NCBI GenBank assembly: GCA_964035575.1
Contig: OZ037900.1
Location: forward strand, 992,001 to 1,056,000
Source of the DNA: Rhynchopus sp. YZ270_cl-10
Taxonomy: Eukaryota > Euglenozoa > Diplonemea > Diplonemida > Diplonemidae
DNA length: 64,000 bases
Reading direction: 5' to 3'
Shown here: positions 11,601-21,800 of the stretch, in pieces
Layout of the letters: every line of letters begins with the position of its first letter
How positions within the stretch are numbered: position 1 is the first letter of the stretch
Made by a program: the position numbers and the translations under genes
The notes under the pieces: model-generated
Database searches by the model: none
What the model saw: only the letters and a program-made list of their open reading frames with translations
Told to the model about the DNA's origin: nothing

Positions 11601-11898
11601 CACACCACTTCCCACCTCCGCACCCACAGCACTGAACAACGCAACTGCCTCTGATGAAACGACTGCCGCACCAGAGAAGGACGACAGCGGGACACCGTGG
11701 TGGGTGTGGGTGATGATTGGCCTGGGCACCCTGCTTGTGCTGCTGGTGGGCGGTGTGCTGCTGTGCTTCTGCCGTCGTGGGAACGGCACGTCCCCACCCA
11801 CAGTCTACTCAAACCAAATCCAGGCGGAGACGGACCACGGAGCTTCGGAGCTGCTGTACCATGGTGTGGACGATGATGAACCTCAACTGGCGTGCTGA
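8677..11898 (+). CDS. copy B: five-module lectin-like type I surface protein
   Basis: 1073 residues, intact. Signal peptide at 1-22 (ATG 8677; an in-frame ATG at 8686 gives MCRLVTLLTL and may be the real start). Five modules of 174 residues follow (about 28-201, 202-375, 376-549, 550-722, 723-884). Each contains FDPNLPLTFGGGIVIEM, FSNYG, a GxCFLYIN strand, FVERRANFIG and NFTLKAC, with four Cys and several N-glycosylation sequons. The strand pattern fits a laminin G/concanavalin A-like jelly roll. The fold is inferred from pattern only. A Thr/Pro/Ala/Val stalk (885-1000) contains a run of AVPT units, followed by a transmembrane helix (about 1008-1032), CRRGNG stop-transfer and a 41-residue tail ending QLAC. 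Modules 2-4 are almost identical at DNA level. Likely cell-surface adhesin or antigen; ligand unknown. Confidence 0.85.
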   Translation: MPTMCRLVTLLTLASAVSRSVAFEEPDCPLQNDVDFAESSDFDPNLPLTFGGGIVIEMTVTTPSSYSKYAQVLSFSNYGSDVVRISIAYGGAIYFGASRGSGSVSGITSRYGYNGVTFPVRAVILPGSTADSTTGECFLYINSTLSSFGDCPIPTFVERRANFIGYDLSDNPTFEGTVANFTLKACNVTPSVPTPLPSPQCLLQNDVDFAESSDFDPNLPLTFGGGIVIEMTVTTPSKYSKYAQVLSFSNYGSDVVRVSIAYGGAIYFGASRGSAGVTGITSRYGYSSATLRVRAVILPGSTADSTTGWCFLYINNVLQAYSSSCQIPTFVERRANFIGYDLSDNPTFEGTVANFTLKACNVTPSVPTPLPSPQCPLQNDVDFAESSDFDPNLPLTFGGGIVIEMTVTTPSKYSKYAQVLSFSNYGSDVVRVSIAYGGAIYFGASRGSAGVTGITSRYGYSSATLRVRAVILPGSTADSTTGWCFLYINNVLQAYSSSCQIPTFVERRANFIGYDLSDNPTFEGTVANFTLKACNVTPSVPTPLPSPQCLLQNDVDFAESSDFDPNLPLTFGGGIVIEMTVTTPSKYSKYAQVLSFSNYGSDVVRVSIAYGGAIYFGASRGSAGVTGITSRYGYSSATLRVRAVILPGSTADSTTGWCFLYINNVLQAYSSSCQIPTFVERRANFIGHDLVSSNPTFEGTVANFTLKACNVTPSVPTPLPSPQCLLQNDVDFAESSDFDPNLPLTFGGGIVIEMTVTTPSSYSKYAQVLSFSNYGSDVVRVSIAYGGAIYFGASRGSAGVTGITSRYGYSSATLRVRAVILPGSTADSTTGWCFLYINNVLQAYSSSCQIPMRVVRKANFIGHDTDSSNPTFQGTVANFSMRSCNGSVDTSAPETAVPLTALPDTLAPDTAAPPPRTAHPVPPGDSTAPMVTTAGPTESPKGVVTRPTAVPTAVPTAVPTAVPTAVPTAEPTVVPTPLPTSAPTALNNATASDETTAAPEKDDSGTPWWVWVMIGLGTLLVLLVGGVLLCFCRRGNGTSPPTVYSNQIQAETDHGASELLYHGVDDDEPQLAC

Positions 11899-12591
11899 GG
11901 GAATGGTGTTCGTGTGTTTGATTTACGATAAATGTTCCCTGCTCTTTCGGCTGAATATTTTACGTTATTCCTCAGGCCTGTGTCCTGGATGGGTTTCCGC
12001 TGTTTGCCGAATTTTTCACATCACACCACACCCCCCTTCATCAGGTTTTTTGTGTCCTACACAAAGTGTGGTTTCGGCTTCATGCACCCCCCTCGTCGAT
12101 ATTGTGGTGTGTAGGTTATAAATAAGATCCCCTCCCCTCCAATTACTGCTTTTTCATAGTTGCTTTCGACGTTACGGGGCTCTTCACCCTCTTATGCGTT
12201 CTTGGGAGATCTGAGAAGAGATAGAGTACCTGTCGACCGCGTGAGAGGGTGAAGAACTTACCTCTCTTCTTTTAAGAGTCAGCCCAGGATTAGCCCTGCT
12301 ACACCCTGAGGAAAGGTGTAGCGGCTGTGACCCCCTTTTTTCCCTTCCCCCCCCTTTTTTTTCGTTTGTTTTCGTTTCGTTCAACGAAGACAAGCAAATA
12401 AACAAACAAATAACAAAGACATTTGACAGTGGATGAGAAAGAGGATAAGTCGTAATCTCATACAAAGTAACGCGCCCTTCCTCACCAACTCCACGTCTAC
12501 AAAACTATCAAGCAAAATTAAACAAAGCACAAAGCACTTTCAAAACAAACAAAAAAAATAAATATTTTCAAAACCCCCTCAAATCCCGATT
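11899..12591. other. 3' flank of copy B
   Basis: Begins with the family's common 3' segment (GGGAATGGTGTTCGTGTGTT) and then departs from the other copies. 11940-12180 has a diverged relative at about 42540-42800, sharing CCTCAGGC, TGTCCTGG and a CTTCATCAG box. No gene. Confidence 0.5.
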
Positions 12592-12880
12592 TTCTCTGCA
12601 CCCCTTGTCACTATTTATCCGTTAAAACGAATAAGAAGCATGTGTGGTGTGGCTGTAGAGCGGTGATTTGCACTTCTTGCGCGCTTTTTGCACCCCTCCC
12701 ATTCAGCCACGCCACTGTGTTAAGTTTCCTCTCGCTCTGTTTCCCCATAGCACAGTAGCTACCCACCGCCCCTCCACAGCACTGAGGGCAGACAGCCCCC
12801 TGTCTGCTTTGTCCACGTAGGTTGTTCCGCCTAGTCACTATTGAAGGAGTCTCTGAAGCCACCCAGATGGGATGGTTTTA
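12592..12880. repeat. dispersed repeat R2
   Basis: Matches 23240-23465 and 39560-39790 almost throughout (for example GGCAGACAGCCCC and GTTGTTCCGCCTAGTC). Three copies in the window, two of them in the duplicated C-D and F-G spacers. No coding potential recognised. Confidence 0.75.
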
Positions 12881-12985
12881 CGGTTTTGGCGACTCTCGTT
12901 GTTGTGGTTATTTTGTGTACTTTTATGGTCATTTTTTAAATCTATAGAATGCAACGAGGCCGAAGTGGCCTCGCTAAGGCCTGAA

Positions 12986-13065
12986 AATATATACTCAGGC
13001 GTGGCCGAGGTGTACTCAGGATTACTTACGTGTAAGTACGCCTCAGCCACGCCTGAGTATATTTA
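12986..13065. mobile_element. 80-bp inverted repeat, MITE-like
   Basis: Arms ATATACTCAGGCGTGGC (from 12989) and GCCACGCCTGAGTATAT (to 13062) are perfectly complementary over 17 bases. The interior adds further pairing (GAGGTGTACTC with ACGCCTC; ACTTACGTGTAAGT at the tip). It looks like a tiny terminal-inverted-repeat element. No clear target duplication. Confidence 0.55.
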
Positions 13066-13891
13066 AATTTCACCGTTTAGTACAACTACGGGGAGACCAA
13101 AGGCCCTTTTTTTATACCGACTCATCATCTGCGAAGCCTCTTTTTAGGTGGCAGTTTACTGTAAGCAGTAATCACGTTTTTTATTTTTCACAAATATCTT
13201 GCGACCCCGCAATTTTCTCAACAGGACACCATTGGTTTCAGCACATTTCTGGGGGGAATACATGACATGCCTGAGAAACATGGTGACCTGTACGTAATAA
13301 TTTTATATTTGCCCAGGTGAGGCGTGGCGGGGTAACGATGCCTATTTTCAGGCGTAGGAGGCCTCCTTGCATTGTATGGATTACGTTGACTTTTTTTTTT
13401 TTTAATTTTGTTGGAGTAGTGTACCTCGGTTGTGTTGCCACAGTTGTGCAATCTCCACTTTCATTGTTTATTTTATTTTCGTCAAATCCGGGGTTTTCGA
13501 GGTTTTTTTTTTCCACCTGCAACGACTGACGTGAAAATGCACCTGTAAGCTCACAACTCTACAGCGTCGGATGGGTAGCCGTCGTTAGACGATTGACGGT
13601 TGTGCACCGCCCTCGTTCCCTTACGGTACGGGTAGGTCATTAGGTTTCCTTTTTACATCTTCTGTTGTAGACTGCAGGCATCCGGATGGCTGGCATCGTA
13701 GGTGGGTCAGTCAGAGGTGCCTGCATCAACCACAGTTTTTTTTAAACCCCACAAGCTCACCCCACCCATAACCCACCCCTTGCACCCCGAAGCTCTCTTG
13801 CGCCGCTTCACAACCTGCATCTCTAGCGACGCTTCCCTCACAGCCTTTTAGTTCCGAGGCTGACCCTCCCCCCTTCCACTCCCTCCCCTGT
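13066..13891. other. spacer without recognised gene
   Basis: Mixed-composition DNA with C-rich stretches at 13750-13900. No supported ORF, RNA or clear repeat. Confidence 0.4.
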
Positions 13892-14035
13892 AACAACGTT
13901 TATTTCCATCACCCATTTTTTCGTCATCTGTGATGACAAAAGCGCAAAAACCCATCTTTTTGAGTTTTTGCATATTTTTTAGATGTGTGTTCATGTGATG
14001 CGCATCCCTTCAACGTCCCAGTTTTTATTTTTATT
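13892..14035. repeat. dispersed repeat R3
   Basis: Recurs at 58848-58950 and, split by an insert, at 50774-50826 plus 51128-51235. It contains a small palindrome (GTCATC TGT GATGAC) and AGATGTGTGTTCATGTGATG. No coding potential recognised. Confidence 0.7.
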
Positions 14036-14297
14036 TCTTTTCCAAAAAAAAAAAATAACTGTATAGTGGAGCACACTCTAGGGTGGCTACACGAATACAA
14101 CCAAGTTTTCAAAAAAAACTCAGTGTTTCCCACGGTGAGATTTTGGGGTGAGAAATCTCACAAAAAAAGAAAAAAAAAAAAAGTGAGGTGAGAAATCCAG
14201 GGGTTAAGTTAGGGCGGGTTTCTGGGTTTTCAAAACCCGGTTTTCGGGTTTTCGGGTTTTTCAAAAAAAAAAAAAAAAAAATGGAATCTCATGGATG

Positions 14298-14672
14298 TAC
14301 AAAGTACTTTTTTCCAGAAAGTAAAAAAAAGTAGAAAAATCCCAGTACTTGATACTTCAAGTACTTGACCCGTTTTTTTTTTTTTTTTTTACTTGATTAC
14401 TTTTTTTTTTGCATCAAGTACTTGAATCGGCAAAAAAATGGAAAAGTACTTGAATAAATTCAAGTACTTTTCCATTTTTTTTTACTTTTTTTGCCAATTC
14501 AAGTACTTGATGCAACAAAAAAAGTAATCAAGTACAAAAAAAGTGAAAGTACTTGAAGGAAAAAAAGTACTTGAAGCAAGAAAACAAATTTTTTTTCTTT
14601 TTTTTTTAAATCGATCAAGAACTTGAAGTACACCAAAAAAAGTGAAAAAAAGTAATCAAGTACTTTGTACAT
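14298..14672. repeat. 375-bp near-palindrome built from TCAAGTACTTGA motifs
   Basis: Both outer ends carry ATGTACAAAGTACTT in opposite orientation. The centre (about 14458, GAATAAATTC) is flanked by arms such as GGAAAAGTACTTGAA / TTCAAGTACTTTTCC and GCATCAAGTACTTGAAT / ATTCAAGTACTTGATGC. The self-complementary motif CAAGTACTTG recurs about eight times, separated by A/T runs. The whole could extrude as a cruciform or form a long hairpin RNA. Confidence 0.7.
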
Positions 14673-14872
14673 CCATGGAATCTGAAAAAAAAAAAAAAAA
14701 ATCCAAATTTTTGGGTGGTGTAGGCTGGGAAGGTGGGGTAGGGGTGGGGGCGGAGCCCCCACCCCACCCTCTAAGAAAAAAAATATCCTCCCGACCCAAA
14801 CAAACCCCCCCACGCAGTCAGGCCAGGGAGCCACGTAACAAGGCTCGACTGCCACATAGCGGGGGGAGATCT

Positions 14873-15160
14873 GTGCAGCCTGTATATTCCCCCCGATTTT
14901 CGTGGTAAATGGGGAGGCGCTTCCGTTTAACGGCAACCCACAAGAGTAGAACGACAACCAAACTTTTGAGAAACAGACGCCAATGAGACCTAGAGTCTCT
15001 CTTCTTACTTGTGTGCTACAGACAAACATGACAACGCTAACCACGACTGCCACGGCAGAGCGGGGTCCCTAACGGTTCACTGGGGGGGATCCACATAGAT
15101 AAAGAAAACAAAAAATACGAAAGCAAGGAAGAAAACCAGTAAAAAAAAAAAAAAAAAAAA
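14873..15160 (+). mobile_element. poly(A)-tailed retroposon-like repeat R5, copy 1
   Basis: A unit of about 270 bp starting GTGCAGCCTGTAT and ending in ACCAGT plus about 20 A. It is nearly identical to 16187-16478. A 3' homopolymer A tail on both copies suggests an RNA-templated (SINE-like) origin. No pol III A/B boxes were recognised. Confidence 0.5.
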
Positions 15161-15612
15161 ACCCCCCGTCAGAACTGGGAATTATTCATATGAAGAGGCA
15201 ACAGGGATCTCTGGCGAGCTTCGGGTTCAGTACTAGTGTTGCGAGAGTGCGGATGAGGCAGGACGTGGGAACTGAGGTCGGTGAGGGGTACACCAGTCCT
15301 GTTCTTCAAATTTATGCTCCAAAATTGTTAGGACAAATCCAAAAATCCCCAGGGTCCCCCCACTTTTTGGTGGGATTTTTGAACTTTGCCCAAAAATTGC
15401 AAAAAAATTTTCCCGCTCGCTACGCTCGCGGAGGTGCACCTTAAAAATTTTCCCGCTCGCTGCGCTCGCGGAGGGAATGGGTTATTTTTCGCAAAATCCA
15501 GAAAAACCGAAAAAAAACCCAGAAAACCCGACTCAGCGAGAAAAAAAAAAAGCTAACTTAACCCCTGGAGAAATCTCACCTGCAGGAAAAAAAAAAAAAA
15601 AAAAAAAAATCA

Positions 15613-15840
15613 TGGTTGAACCGCGGGAGTACCATGGGGAACTGGGTTGCTGACCGCACCATCCAGGCTGTACCTCAATTTTTTTTTGCCTGCGGCGCCA
15701 TTTTCCCTTTTTTGCTCCGCAAAAAAGGGTTAGGTGTGTGACTATGTGCTGTAAAAAGATAGGTTTTTACACTGTACCCTAATTTTTTTTCGCCTGCGGC
15801 GCCATTTGTTTGATTTTTTTTTGCTCCGCAAAAATCCCTA
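15613..15840. repeat. dispersed repeat R4, copy 1
   Basis: Matches 49829-50048. Contains the block GGTTGCTGACCGCACCATCC and two internal subrepeats, each GCCTGCGGCGCCAT ... TGCTCCGCAAAAA. No function recognised. Confidence 0.7.
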
Positions 15841-16186
15841 ACGACAGTGACATTTATGTCAACAATTTTTAGAAATGTTGCGTACCGTGGCTTCGCTTGG
15901 GTGCCATGCCTGCCATGACTGCCGTTTATTTTGTAAATGTACTGAGTTTACTGATAATTCGTGTACCACGTGTGCCTGGTGCAAATATCAATGAAGTGCC
16001 GAACTCCGAGAAATTCTCACATTCCGCCGGAGGCCCCCAACTTGAGCTAAGGTGGGGACCCGGGCGCGCGAAGCGCGCCCGGGCTCGCCACACCTATACA
16101 AAAACCCGCAAAACCGCAAAATCTCACCTATTTTCAGAGTTAGGTGAGATGCTGGGAAACACTGACAAAAACAAAAACAAAAAGCG

Positions 16187-16478
16187 TGCAGCCTGTATGT
16201 TCCCCCCGATTTTCGTGGTAAATGGGGAGGCGCTTCCGTTTAACGGCAACCCACAAGAGTAGAACAACAACCAAACTTTTGAGAAACAGACGCCAATGAG
16301 ACCTAGAGTCTCTCTTCTTACTTGTGTGCTACAGACAAACATGACAACGCTAACCACGACTGCCACGGCAGAGCGGGGTCCCAAACGGTTCACTGGGGGG
16401 GATCCACATAGATACAGAAAACAAAAAATACGAAAGCAAGGAAGAAAACCAGTAAAAAAAAAAAAAAAAAAAAAAAAG
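16187..16478 (+). mobile_element. poly(A)-tailed retroposon-like repeat R5, copy 2
   Basis: Second copy of the unit at 14873, with about 23 terminal A. The sequence immediately after the tail (GCCTGCATCCGCCGGTG) is continuous at 53476 without the repeat, so 53.47 kb is a candidate empty site. Confidence 0.5.
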
Positions 16479-16978
16479 CCTGCATCCGCCGGTGAACGGT
16501 GAAGCGTTTGCACTTTCAACTTCTCTTTTTTCCACCATATGTTTGCAGGATTCGTGAGCCTGGAATAATGAACATTGAAACAAAGATGCTTCTCCATTGC
16601 CACTTTTTCATACAGCGGAATGTCCATATTCACAACCCTGTCGTCACACCCCAATTTACCCTCATACACCCAGCCCTCTCCCTGAACACCGTTCAGAAGG
16701 CGACCATGCACGTCCAACATCACAACCGGATTAACTCCACGGTTTACCTCCCAACTCTGTGGAGACTTTTTAACCACCAGACCCCGGTGATATTCGAACA
16801 CATCGATTCCACTTTTGCAGTGGTCCTTGTGGATCAGATGCCTGCACCTGTGCAAGCTGCTTGATTAGTTGTGCCTTTCGTGCACACTTCTGTTCTCCAA
16901 CAAACACCACAACACCACACCACACACCTGCAGACAACACACACCCTTCTTAACACCTGACCCACACACAACAAGAAG
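16479..16978 (+). promoter_or_regulatory. region upstream of the small Ala/Tyr-rich gene
   Basis: 16479-16650 is a copy of 53476-53652, upstream of surface gene H. 16725-16755 carries the GATTAACTCCACGGTTTACC box also found before B and H. 16895-16978 is a CA-rich leader leading to ATG 16979. The small gene therefore appears to sit behind lectin-family leader fragments. Confidence 0.45.
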
Positions 16979-17200
16979 ATGTCCTACTACCCGTACTACG
17001 CACCGGCACCGGTATACCCGTCGTACACGTCGTCGATCCTTGCGGCTGACGCTGCTGCAGCTGCCGCAAGTGCACGTGCGGCTGCCGACATTGCGGCTGC
17101 ACGTTCGTACGTGCCGCTGTCGCCGCGTTACTCGTCGTACGCAGCAGACGCAGCGATTGCAAACGTACACGCGAGTGCTGTGGCAAGCAGAAATTACTGA
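16979..17200 (+). CDS. small Ala/Tyr-rich protein (73 residues), function unknown
   Basis: Starts MSYYPYYAPAPVYPSYTSS, continues with an Ala-rich middle (residues 22-45, LAADAAAAAASARAAAD) and ends AVASRNY. Reasons to believe it: an ATG behind a CA-rich leader like those of the lectin genes and the O-acetylesterase, a strong G/C bias at third positions (GCG, GTA/GTG, TAC, TCG) unlike the AT-rich surroundings, and a compact low-complexity composition. No signal peptide or membrane helix is evident. It could be a structural or secreted-coat peptide, but I recognise no family. It may also be only part of a gene. Confidence 0.5.
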   Translation: MSYYPYYAPAPVYPSYTSSILAADAAAAAASARAAADIAAARSYVPLSPRYSSYAADAAIANVHASAVASRNY

Positions 17201-17580
17201 GGTGGGCAGTGATGCTGCTGCTGTTGGGCCTGCACAGCAACGTGTTCCTCTTGAAAAGTTGAAACACCTTTTCCCTCTTTTTTTGCATACACGAAGTGTT
17301 ATTGGAAAGTAAACATATTTAAAACCAACGGTAGATCTGTCTTTACGCTTATTCCTTTTGAATCCTCCCCTCATCCATTATCATATGCGTCATAGGCAAA
17401 GAGCCTAAATGGCTGCGGTCAACGAAAAAGACATAGTAGTAGAGTAGTAAGGACAGATCAGTTGGTGTAATGTTATGTTTAGTGTTTCTCCCCTCCCTCT
17501 GTGATGGCCTTCTGACGCTGAAGAGAATCAATTTAATTGGTACAGGTGGAGAAGGTGTGACGCTTGACGAACTGACCTTC

Positions 17581-18246
17581 TTCTTCCAGGCAATGTCCAA
17601 TATTTCAACTCCCTGTCGCAAATCGGCGAAATTTTTAACCAGCGCGATGAGGATCAATCGAGGGCGATGGACACCGAAGAATTCATCAATTGTTGTGGAA
17701 CCATTAAAACTGCTGCAAAAATATATCGATTTAAAAGGAAGTTTAATGAGGCAAAGTTTACCTCAATATTTTGGCTTGCAGACTTTCAAAGGAAAAGAAC
17801 TCTTACAAAAGACGTGGGAGCTTCCTTGGTGGCAAAGCTCCCGTATCCTTCTGAGGTTAACGTAGATTACCATATTCGTGGCGTGTTTGCCCCGTATGGT
17901 ACATTATTCATCATCAGCGTATTTCTCTCTGTTGTCGCTGCTTTGACGGCGGAGATGCGTACTGCTGTCATTGAAACGTTTATGGTATCAGTAAAGGATG
18001 TCATAGTCCAAATAGAAGGGCAACGCTTTTTGATGGAGATAGGTCAAGGTGGAGAAGGGGTCAGCTCCGATTGAAGATTATGAAGAGCTTGGTGGATGTG
18101 GTGGGTGTGTTGCATTGCAGGGTCGAGTAATGCATTTACGTCTTGCTTTTGAAGCGGAAAAGATGGTGTATAGAGAAACAAAGCAGCAATTAGACAAAGG
18201 AACGCTTATGAGTCCGCAGGACTCAGGATCCGAGGGGTCCGGCTAA
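17581..18246 (+). CDS. unidentified coding-like segment, probably multi-exon or broken
   Basis: From a possible splice acceptor (TTCTTCTTCCAG, to about 17589) one frame runs to a TGA at 18072-18074. It includes ATG 17667 (MDTEEFINCCGTIKTAAKIY), FTSIFWLADFQRKRTLTKD, a hydrophobic stretch GTLFIISVFLSVVAALTAEM and MVSVKDVIVQIEGQRFLMEI. A second frame, 18049-18246, contains LRLAFEAEKMVYRETKQQLD, a helix-like segment. Between them lies ATAGGTCAAG, a possible 5' splice site. Residue choice looks protein-like but I cannot name a family. It could be exons of one gene or a decayed fragment. Confidence 0.3.
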
Positions 18247-18289
18247 GAGTCCGGCCAAAAGGGTCCGTCCATTTTGGTCAGACTCCACC

Positions 18290-18890
18290 GTGAGGACAGT
18301 TCACAATCTTTTGTTGCAACGTGGTCTAGCCCACACCGCGATGGAGGTGGCGTTGAGGCAGTGGAGACATCTTACCTATATCCTCTGCTTGCTTTCAACA
18401 CCCATCCTCTCATTGCAACAGTTGCGAGCCTCCTTGGTCCTTAACTCTGTCTGAGATTGCTTGCTCATCCCTCATTGCACTGAGGTGCAAGTCACCTTTT
18501 TAAACCAGGGGGGCTTTTGTTTGCAGATAAACGACACCGTATCGTAACGTATTCAAACCATCTGTACGATGGTGGTAAGGATAGTAGAGACAAAGCAGCA
18601 CTTCCCCCTACCTTTTGTTCTTTATATTTCTTTCTTCTTGTTCTTTCTTTCTCTGACGTAATAGTGTGCGTATTGCCGGGATGTGCCCGATGTGTGTTGA
18701 TGGACACCCATTCTCCGTTGGTGCTGACGTCGGAGGTTGCCCATATGTGGGACAACATGTGCTGTGGTGTGGCCAAATGCTGTGATCTGCGTTCAGTGTT
18801 CCTGAGGATCTTTTCTTTGAAGTGACCAAGCAGGAGAGGCTTGCCACCATCTTACTTTCTTTGCATCCACCACCCCACACACACAGATAT
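18290..18890 (+). promoter_or_regulatory. 5' leader/promoter block of copy C (leader class A/C)
   Basis: Copy of the block before A (5137-5731), followed from about 18660 by the common family leader with its short ORF (here MDTHSPLVLTSEVAHMWDN, stop 18823-18825). Has AAGCAGGAG like copy B, so no overlapping upstream ATG. Confidence 0.65.
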
Positions 18891-21800
18891 ATGCCAACCA
18901 TGTGCCGTCTTGTGACACTGCTCACGCTAGCTTCTGCTGTGAGTCGTTCCGTTGCCTTCGAAGAACCTGACTGCCCCCTCCAGAACGATGTGGACTTTGC
19001 TGAAAGCAGCGACTTCGACCCGAACCTTCCCCTCACATTCGGTGGTGGCATTGTGATTGAGATGAACCTGACCACACCAAGTACTTCTTCATACAAGGCA
19101 CGTGTGTTCAGCTTTTCCAACTACGGACAGGATGTTGTGAGGATAAGCACAGGATCGAGTGGGTACTTATTCTTTGGTGTCAGTCAGGGGTCTGGGAGTG
19201 TGTCGGGAATCTCGGCATCCAGTACTTACCCTGGCAAGACGTTCCCAGTTCGTGCTGTGATCCTGCCAGGAAGCACTGCAGACAGCACAACAGGGAAGTG
19301 TTTCTTGTACCTCAATGGCACTCTCAGCGGTTACGGAGACTGTCTCCTCCCAACCTTTGTGGAGCGTCGTGCGAACTTCATTGGCTACGACCTGGATGAC
19401 AGCAACCCAACTTTTCATGGCACAGTTGCAAACTTCACACTGAAGGCGTGCAAGGTGACTCCAAGTGTGCCCACACCACTGCCATCCCCACAGTGTCTTC
19501 TCCAGAACGATGTGGACTTTGCTGAAAGCAGCGCCTTCGACCCGAACCTTCCCCTCACATTCGGTGGTGGCATTGTGATTGAGATGACGCTGACCACACC
19601 AAGTACCTCTTCATACAAGGCACGTGTGTTCAGCTTTTCGAACTACGGACAAGATGTTGTGCAGATAAGCATAGCGTCTGGTGGGACGATTTATTTTGGT
19701 GCCAGTCGGGGTTCTGCAGGTGTGACTGGTATCACATCGCGTTATGCTTACAACGGCAAGACGTTCACAGTTCGTGCTGTGATCCTCCCAGGAAGCACTG
19801 CAAACAGCACAACCGGACAGTGTTTCTTGTATATCAACAATGGACTTGAGGCTGTGGCGTCAAGCTGTCAAATCCCAACCTTTGTGGAGCGTCGTGCGAA
19901 CTTCATTGGTCACGACCTGGATGACAGCAACCCAACTTTTCATGGCACAGTTGCAAACTTCACACTGAAGGCGTGCAGCGTGACTCCAAGTGTGCCCACA
20001 CCACTGCCATCCCCACAGTGTCTTCTCCAGAGCGATGTGGACTTTGCTGAAAGCAGCGACTTCGACCCGAACCTTCCCCTCACATTCGGTGGTGGCATTG
20101 TGATTGAGATGACCGTAACCACACCAAGTACTTCTTCATACAAGGCACGTGTGCTCAGCTTTTCCAACTACGGAGAGGATGTTGTGAGGATAAGCATAGC
20201 GTCTGGTGGGACGATCTATTTTGGTGTCAGTCGGGGTTCTGCAGGTGTGACTGGTATCACATCGCGTTATGCTTACAACGGCAAGACGTTCACAGTTCGT
20301 GCTGTGATCCTCCCAGGAAGCACTGCAAACAGCACAACAGGACAGTGTTTCTTGTATATCAACAATGGACTTGAGGCCGTGGCGTCAAGCTGTCAAATCC
20401 CAACCTTTGTGGAGCGTCGTGCAAACTTCTTTGGTCACGACCTGGATGACAGCAACCCAACTTTTAAGGGCACAGTTTCAAACTTCACACTGAAGGCATG
20501 CAAGGTGACTCCAAGTGTGCCCACACCACTGCCATCCCCACAGTGTCCTCTCCAGAACGATGTGGACTTTGCTGAAAGCAGCGCCTTCGACCCGAACCTT
20601 CCCCTCACATTCGGTGGTGGCATTGTGATTGAGATGACTGTGACCACACCAAGTACCTCTTCATACAAGGCACGTGTGTTCAGCTTTTCCAACTACGGAC
20701 AGGATGTTGTGAGGATAAGCATAGCGTCTGGTGGGACGATTTATTTTGGTGCCAGTCGGGGTTCTGCAGGTGTGACGGGTATCACATCGCGTTATGCTTA
20801 CAACGGTGTGACGTTCACAGTTCGTGCTGTGATCCTCCCAGGAAGCACTGCAAACAGCACAACGGGACAGTGTTTCTTGTACATCAACAATGGACTTGAG
20901 GCCGTGGCGTCAAGCTGTCAAATCCCAACCTTTGTGGAGCGTCGTGCGAACTTCATTGGTCACGACCTGGATGACAGCAACCCAACTTTTCATGGCACAG
21001 TTTCAAACTTCACACTGAAGGCGTGCAACGTGACTCCAAGTGTGCCCACACCACTGCCATCCCCACAGTGTCTTCTCCAGAACGATGTGCACTTTGCTGA
21101 AAGCAGCGCCTTCGACCCGAACCTTCCCCTCACATTCGGTGGTGGCATTGTGATTGAGATGACTGTGGCCACGCCAAGTACCTCTTCATACAAGGCACGT
21201 GTGTTCAGCTTTTCCAACTACGGACAGGATGTTGTGAGGATAAGCATAGCGTCTGGTGGGACGATTTATTTTGGTGCCAGTCGGGGTTCTGCAGGTGTGA
21301 CGGGTATCACATCGCGTTATGCTTACAACGGTGTGACGTTCACAGTTCGTGCTGTGATCCTCCCAGGAAGCACTGCAAACAGCACAACCGGACAGTGTTT
21401 CTTGTACATCAACAATAGACTTGAGGCTGTGGCGTCAAGCTGTCAAATCCCAACCTTTGTGGAGCGTCGTGCAAACTTCTTTGGTCACGACCTGGATGAC
21501 AGCAACCCAACTTTTCATGGCACCGTTGCAAACTTCACACTGAAGGCATGCAACGTGACTCCAAGTGTGCCCACACCACTGCCATCCCCACAGTGTCTTC
21601 TCCAGAACGATGTGGACTTTGCTGAAAGCAGCGCCTTCGACCCGAACCTTCCCCTCACATTCGGTGGTGGCATTGTGATTGAGATGACTGTGACCACACC
21701 AAGTACCTCTTCATACAAGGCACGTGTGTTCAGCTTTTCCAACTACGGACAAGATGTTGTGCAGATAAGCATAGCGTCTGGTGGGACGATTTATTTTGGT

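Larger units (their letters stand above)
14121..16164. mobile_element. hAT-like non-autonomous element (composite, 2.04 kb)
   Basis: Termini CAGTGTTTCCCA (14121-14132) and TGGGAAACACTG (16153-16164) are inverted copies, and both are followed inward by GGTGAGATTTTG-type sequence. CAGTG-type ends are characteristic of hAT transposons. A second inverted pair lies inside (14187-14212 and 15553-15580, around CCAGGGGTTAAGTTAG), so one element may be nested in another. The interior has a 375-bp hairpin, one copy of a poly(A)-tailed repeat and dispersed repeat R4, but no transposase. No convincing 8-bp target duplication flanks it. Confidence 0.5.

Noticed and set aside
14873-16478. The two ~285-bp direct repeats as terminal repeats of a retroelement
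   Set aside because: They end in poly(A), lack TG...CA ends, and enclose no reverse transcriptase or primer site.
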